Below, piece after piece: positions 58,801-64,000 of a DNA stretch of 64,000 nt; within the stretch, counting starts at the first letter, position 1; each line of letters opens with the position of its first letter. The stretch is taken from positions 976,501 to 1,040,500 of the forward strand of contig JAPDOI010000138.1 of the NCBI GenBank assembly GCA_029168955.1, read 5' to 3'. The notes under the pieces were generated by a model. That model had not been told where the DNA came from, ran no database searches, and saw only the letters and a program-made list of their open reading frames with translations. Source of the DNA: Aplectana chamaeleonis. Its lineage: Eukaryota; Nematoda; Chromadorea; Rhabditida; Cosmocercidae. A program made the translations under genes and the position numbers.

Positions 58801-60548
58801 AACTCGTCCACTTCTGTATAGATATAGAAAGAGCCGTTACAAATTTATTACAAATGAATTCTCTCGGGTTTTTTCGTCATTTCTCAATACTAACAGCTTC
58901 AGACCATCGATTCATCCCATGAAATTGATCATTTTTGAGCGTGTATGCTGCCTTCAAAGCCCAGTAGTACACCGTGGTGACAATTTGATATACTTTAAAT
59001 CGTACAAACGTGTATGGGTCGTTATGGCATTGGTTGATGGGACCAGCTCTGTCAGAATGAGAACTTTCAACAATAATCATTTGAAGGGTCTAAAGGGCAT
59101 GTGCGCTGAAGAACTACGTAAACTACGAGTCCCGTATCGCTTGAGTCGCAAAGGCAAAAGTAAAGGTGAGATCTCAAGGAAGCCAGTGCAGACATACCCA
59201 TATATTTGGTCATTGTTTTCTTACAGTGTGGAAGCATATTCCGAACGATGAGCACTGGCTCACATTCAATCTTGAGATGCTAGCTGTTGAGCCATATTCT
59301 CATCAACGGCAATTCAAATTCCTCGATGTCAACTCAACGGGGAAGCTGACAGAAGCTTCGGTGAGTGAAGGTGGATACAGCACTTACAATACCCTCGCTA
59401 AAATTTGTAAAAACGGTGAGCATTTGCCAACTTTGGCAACGAAAAACGTCCGATGCTTGTAACCTTTTTGAACGAAGACTTCTTTGGATTCTGAAAACTC
59501 TGTCTTATTCAAGGCTCAAATTCATGCTCCCTAATGACTCCTTCATTTACCGATTTGGGGTTTTACAAACACGAGTCCGACTTCTCAGGAAGTATCCAAG
59601 TGTGTTTGATGAAAATTTTCAAAACTCTACCTGCACAGATCTCGAGCCTGTCCCACCTGCATCTAGTTCATGAAAAAAACAGAGCCACTGCTCTTCTTCT
59701 ACTTCTCAGACGATTCTCGGCGCGGAGCCGCTCGATAGTTCGGCTCGCTTTCCCAATCTTCGAGTCGGCCTCAGTTGCTGTTCGGCCACTGCTGTTGCTC
59801 TCCGGGTCCCTCCAGTTTATCCGAACAGCAGCAGAAGTGGCCCGGAGATTGAGAGAACAGGCTGCTCCAATTCCTGTTCAGTGCGGCTCTGGGTCGAGAA
59901 TCGCCTGAGTTGTACAAAGGGCTATTTCTAATAGAGGAACTTAGATTTCCATTGAAATATAACGACCGTCTCATCTCTATTGAGACCGAAAACAAGAACT
60001 GGGAGGAGGGGATGGGTGCATCTTCGAAACCCTGAAGTTGGACTGTGTCTGTAAATTCGCCTTGCCGGTGCAGCCGTAATCTTGACGCCATTCGTGGCAG
60101 ATTTAGAAACACTGCTTTATTTTGTCTAAGACTATGTATGCAGGAATTTTTTCAGAACATGTATCTAAAGTTGCCATGTGACATCAGCTGCGTTTACATA
60201 GCGTTTTCAGCTTTTGAAATGGCTTGAAAAAATGAGAAAGGAGTACGGAAAGACTTGGAAGAACGAGGACATCGATAATGTTTCGGCTGTGAAGTATTAC
60301 CTAAGGTAATGGCCTACCCACACTTTGTGACGCTTTGTATGTGACACATCTGTTTTGACAACACGTTGATATTCAGGTACTTTGACATAAACGGGGACGG
60401 TTACGTTGATGAGCAAGACTTCATGAAGGTGATGATGCGGGATGAGGCCGGAATAGAGTCGAAAAAGTCGAAAGAAAAAGGCAGGAAGAGAGATCCTGGA
60501 GTCGCATGGATTCTCGACTTCGACAACGATGGTATCATCAGCTACAAG
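55842..60548 (+). CDS. FKBP-type protein with EF hands (FKBP7/14-like)
   Basis: Inferred exons: 55842 (uncertain) to 56034, 56768-56842, 56907-57005, 59087-59165, 59227-59360, 60211-60305, 60377-60548. Phases agree at every junction, with GT donors and mostly TTTTCAG-like acceptors; 59087 uses AAG. The FKBP domain starts near 'KDFVTFHY' and runs through 'VTIQLGVGMTMPGLDK' and 'GLKGMCAEELRKLRVP'. The usual active-site Asp after the first strands and the AYG loop are missing, so isomerase activity is doubtful. Then come a helical linker, a canonical EF loop 'DINGDGYVDEQD' and a second loop cut by the last donor ('DFDNDGIISYK'). By analogy with FKBP7/14 it would be a calcium-binding ER protein, but no signal peptide or ER-retention signal was seen. 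The 5' start and 3' exon are unresolved. Confidence 0.85.
57237..58957. mobile_element. TTAA-type MITE in the FKBP intron, carrying a mariner
   Basis: TTAA + AGGCAGTATACACGCTAG on the left and TTTTTGAGCGTGTATGCTGC + CTTCAA on the right (one base of the TTAA has changed). It accounts for most of the 2.08-kb intron at 57006-59086. The mariner at 57303-58534 sits inside, flanked by TA. Confidence 0.82.
57303..58534 (-). pseudogene. Mariner element, full length, transposase dead (copy 2)
   Basis: Complete 1.23-kb mariner with TA on both sides (57301-57302, 58535-58536) and terminal repeats CCAGGTTGTTCAATATGTTT / CCAGTTGTTCAATAAGTTTT, one indel and one mismatch in the first 30 bases. The transposase reads from an ATG at 58378 on the minus strand: a helix-turn-helix start, a frameshift near 58170, 'VDETWVYHHDSE' followed at once by a stop, and a third-Asp block 'SPDFAPSDFHFF'. 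The second catalytic block reads HPENA where HQDNA is usual, so the Asp is Glu. Clearly inactive; it could only move if supplied with transposase from elsewhere. Confidence 0.93.
59380..59690. repeat. Half of a TACAATAC-type foldback in an FKBP intron
   Basis: TACAATACCCTCGCTAAAAT at 59385, then GTAAAAACGG, GCATTTGCCAACTTTGGCAA and later CACAGATCTCGAG match the left and central parts of the foldbacks at 30.5 and 35.2 kb. The right arm is not seen. Confidence 0.65.
59705..59910. repeat. Small GC-rich foldback, second copy
   Basis: Related to 19510-19740 (GTTCGGCTCGCT, GAACAGCAGCAG and ATTCCTGTTCAGTGCGG-like phrases). Arms pair loosely around about 59800. It lies in the FKBP intron 59361-60210. 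Confidence 0.6.
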
Positions 60549-60563
60549 GTGAACTCATCTTAG

Positions 60564-62275
60564 GTCTATGGTATACATTGCCGCTGACTTAAGCGACATG
60601 CATGACATCTAGTCCAAATCGCGGCGGCAGCAGTATAGGAGCAACGGCATTGGCCGTCGTAGGAACAGTTCCACCGCGTCCGTCATAGAGACGTGTCTTG
60701 GAGGGCTGACATACTGCAAAAGTTCCCGTAGCCTTTCGATGCTAATTTCGCTCGTCGCTGTGCGATCGGTTTAAGGTCAATTTTATACTTTGTCGCTGTC
60801 ATGAGCGACAGTGATGACATTCTGAAGTGCTTTTCGGCTTCCCATCCGGCTGAAATTTTTCAATATCGGAAGCGCATAGAACGCTATTCATCCACTTCGG
60901 AATGGTGAGCAGGGTCCAGCACGTGTGGATAGCTAGCCAATGAGTGGTGAGTAGGGTCGTGAAAATTTTTCGTGGAAAAACGAACAGTTGGAGAGGGGAT
61001 CGTAAAGTTTTCGTGAATTAGAATATATATAATTCATTGGAAAAAAAGACAAGAACCCAGTAGGATATGTAGAAAAGTGGTTTCTGCGAATTAAAAAGGA
61101 AATTGCAACTGTGTACAACCTAAAAAAACGGTCTAAGAAGATCTCACAAGTGAACATTTGTCGCTCGGCATTTTCCCACCGTCGTCGCGCACTCTCCTCG
61201 CCGCATGCCTCTCACCCACCGCCCAGCCCGAGCGCTGGAGCGCAGAGAAATGAGGCACACTCGTGGATGGGGTTGCAGCACCCAAACTGACATCACGGAG
61301 GCACCCAACCGTTATAATCGATGAGATTAGGGCTATTTGAACTGATCTCGGTGAACAATGTGATGCACTTGGCTGTGAAGCGGGTTTTTAACGGCATAGA
61401 ATGACGTAGAATCCATTACAGTCCAAGTTAAACATTCAGATATCAAATTATGGGTGGATTGCATGACACATATATAGATTAAGTTTCTCTTAATAAATAG
61501 AAAATTAAAATGTGGCCACAACAATATTCCGCGTGGCGAAAATCAAAATAATATAGCTCAATAAAATTTAGAATTGCACTCAAAAAATACTTGAACAAAA
61601 TGAAATAAAATAAAAACAAAATCATTAAAAAACATGACTGCATAGCTGTTCAAAAATCAATGATAACTAGGTAAAAACTCTAGAAAAGGGAAAAGACACT
61701 TGGAGAGATGTAAAAAATGAATCGCTTGAAAAAATAATTGAAATAAAAAACACCGAACAAAATGTATGAGTAAATTAATTGATTAAAGAATAGATAGCGA
61801 ATAAGATTATGTGCATACACTGACTTTGATACTCATTCCAAACCTAAATGATAAGGACTGAATGGATTAAAGTTGGTAATGTTATACTTGAGAAAGAATT
61901 AGGAACAATATTTGATCCGTCAAAAAGTTTGGTTAAACGAGCTTCTATAAACAATGCTTTCTGATTTGAAATGACACGAATGGTTTTTTTTTGCTAATGA
62001 CGGGAACAAGAGAAATTGCTACAGAAGGCGGATGAAAACAAATTTTTTATCAACAAATCGTGGAGCGCTTCACAATCACAGAAAAACACAGGAGATTGGG
62101 CATGCAGTGGAAAAATACAATAACGGTTGGTTCAGTATTTTACACAAGGTGCACACCCACGCCGCTTCGCGGCATACTGGTAGGCGTGTATTTTGACGCA
62201 TAAAATGATATTCTCATTGTCAAATGAGAACTTAGTTATTATAGTTCCTCGAAACCCAATCCGATCCCACACATT
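60564..62275. other. Probable intron / intergenic stretch
   Basis: If the FKBP gene uses the donor at 60548, this is intronic. No downstream exon was identified. A hairpin-like ACATTTGTCGCTC region and AT-rich sequence, no recognised gene. Confidence 0.4.
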
Positions 62276-62279
62276 TTTT

Positions 62280-62590
62280 CCTGCGTCGGCGCTCTCACAG
62301 TTGGGTCCAACACACCTTACCCGGCGCTCGGCGCACTCCCATTTGGGTCCCACACACAATTCCCGGCGTTCGGCTCACTCACAGTTAGTTTCAACACACT
62401 TAACTCTGCACTCGGAGCACTCACATCTGGGTCCAACACACTTTTCGCGGTGCTCGGCGCACTCCCAGTTGGTCCACCACAATACCCCTGCGATTGACGC
62501 ACTCCTAGTGGAGTCGCGCCTACTTGTTTCGGCGCCCGGCGCACTCCCAGTGAAGTCCCGTCTACCTTCCCAGGGCTCCTACTGCACATG
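62280..62590. repeat. 42-bp minisatellite (array 3), diverged
   Basis: About seven units with halves CTCGGCGCAC + TCCCATTTGG and GTCCCACACAC + AATTCCCGGCG. The pattern matches arrays 1 and 2 in period and in the GTCCCACACAC-like core, but is more diverged. Confidence 0.78.
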
Positions 62591-62726
62591 CAGCCGCCCA
62601 TGAATGCGCTCAGCAACGTTTTGCATAAGAAACTGATGATATCTTGTTATCAGTATACGCCATCACATCATAACAACAAACCGAATTGCTTCATTTCTGA
62701 ATACAAACCAACTGAATTTCCGTTCA

Positions 62727-62960
<234 letters not shown>

Positions 62961-63679
62961 GACGGTAACACACACCATGCAGCGTATAGTTAGTAGGATA
63001 AGTGAAGTCGTGAGGAATACAAGTGTACAGCTGCAAATTGAGATTTCGTAGAATACAGTTCAAATATAATGGGAAATTTCAAAATGATTTTTTAGCAGTT
63101 TCCGGATACTTAATGAGCGAGTCTACTCGCCAGAAAATCCAAATAATTTTTGCACTCCCGAGTGGTGGGCTGAACGCCTCCTAAAATGTGATGACCGTTG
63201 AAGCGCGCGATCTCAGCGGCTATCTCCTCTTGTCGTTGCTGCTCCTGGGGACGCACGTAATTCCATCAGAGACGATATGTTAGCAGATATATTACTTTCT
63301 GTTTCTGTTAGCGCAACCGCGATTTTCCCACGCTCGAAAATCGATAAGAGCGCGCGGTTTTCGAAATCTCATATCACCTTCTTCATAATTTCTGGTAGAA
63401 GTCAATTGAACACCAGTAGAGTGATGAACGGTCTCATAAACGCCCATGAATTTATTATATGGGTTAGTTTCGTTCATTTTCACTTCGAGTATATTCGAAC
63501 CATTATTAAAACTGTAATCGCAGCGATGCAATCTTCTATTCAAGAACATTACTCAAAGGTAAAGTTATTATATAAAGTTTTTTATGGTTTTGGGTAATAA
63601 ATTTCAAAAATTGTACGCATTCGACAATCTCGTTGTTAGATGTTTCATCATTCCGAAATGGAAATCGTTGAGCAAAATT
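62961..63679. other. Intergenic stretch, nothing recognised
   Basis: A 106-codon frame at 63277-63597 has no motif and overlaps another frame on the opposite strand. Confidence 0.35.
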
Positions 63680-64000
63680 GAAGTCAGAAAGGGAACCTTC
63701 GGGAAAAATAAGTGAAATTTCTGAAAATGTAGCTTCCTGGCAAAAGTAACGATTTGGTAATGATAAAAAGAAGTTTTAAAAATGTCTTGAAATATCTTAA
63801 AAAAATGATTTGGCGTAAAATAGCCTGGAAAATAAAAAAGCTAGGAAATGAAGTGAAATAACCAAAAATGTGATTTGGTGGTCGATCATTTCACAAGCTT
63901 CTCCGTTAAACTTATCAAAACGAAATCAAGCGCGCAACGGAAACATTAAGCCATTTTTGAAAGCTGTAATAAGGGAATCAGCATAGGTCAAGCTAGGTGA
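63680..64000. repeat. Foldback left arm, truncated by the window edge
   Basis: Begins TCAGAAAGGGAACCTTCGGG, then AGCTTCCTGGCAAAAGTAAC, ATGATTTGGCG and CACAAGCTTCTCCGTTAAAC, matching the left arm of 17935-18610. Confidence 0.8.

Noticed and set aside
60549..60563. Protein end at VNSS-stop after the last FKBP exon
   Set aside because: The second EF loop would be cut short and AAG/GTGAAC is a good donor, so an intron is more likely; the last exon is not visible in this window.

Overview
This is animal genomic DNA, almost certainly from a parasitic nematode and most likely a strongylid (hookworm-like) worm. Evidence: short 61-71 bp introns with TTTTCAG-type acceptors beside long transposon-filled ones, decayed mariner transposases, a non-LTR retroelement whose reverse transcriptase looks like the RTE-type elements common in hookworm genomes, and many palindromic MITEs. 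The species is inferred, not proven. There are no bacterial operons, CRISPR arrays or rRNA genes.
Only one host gene is convincing: a plus-strand FKBP-type protein with EF hands (exons about 55.84-60.55 kb, last exon not found). Its PPIase domain lacks several usual active-site features. One intron carries a MITE that itself carries a complete mariner copy.
The rest is repeats, which can be read as layers. 0-1 kb, 18.8-23.0 kb and 62.3-62.6 kb: arrays of one 42-bp minisatellite superfamily. 2.3-3.1, 17.9-18.6, 30.5-31.2, 35.2-36.0 kb and the right window edge: foldback palindromes. 3.2-4.7 kb: a dead mariner split by a 465-bp insertion with an 8-bp target duplication. 4.98-6.2 kb: an internally deleted RTE-like LINE. 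8.0-8.7 kb: a Penelope-like RT fragment. 12.76-13.37 kb: an inverted Penelope-like terminal repeat with two hammerhead-ribozyme-like motifs and a 14-bp flanking duplication. 7-14, 23-30, 38.5 and 57 kb: a large group of TTAA-flanked MITEs starting AGGCA. 19.37-21.69 and 25.73-27.85 kb: two hAT-type insertions, each with a perfect 8-bp target duplication. 24.8 and 34.1-34.6 kb: tRNA-derived SINEs sharing one tail.
The most unusual region is 36.66-53.40 kb, a roughly 16.7-kb composite bounded by a long imperfect inverted repeat. Inside it are a 56-bp hairpin satellite (39.2-42.8 kb), an unrelated 42-bp array with almost no length variation (42.8-44.1 kb), secondary inverted repeats meeting at a shared GTACACCAC junction, and a 2.7-kb insertion in one arm. 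Its termini resemble those of the small foldback at 35.2-36.0 kb, so it may be a giant member of that family. All assignments come from reading the sequence by eye; identities and copy numbers were not computed.
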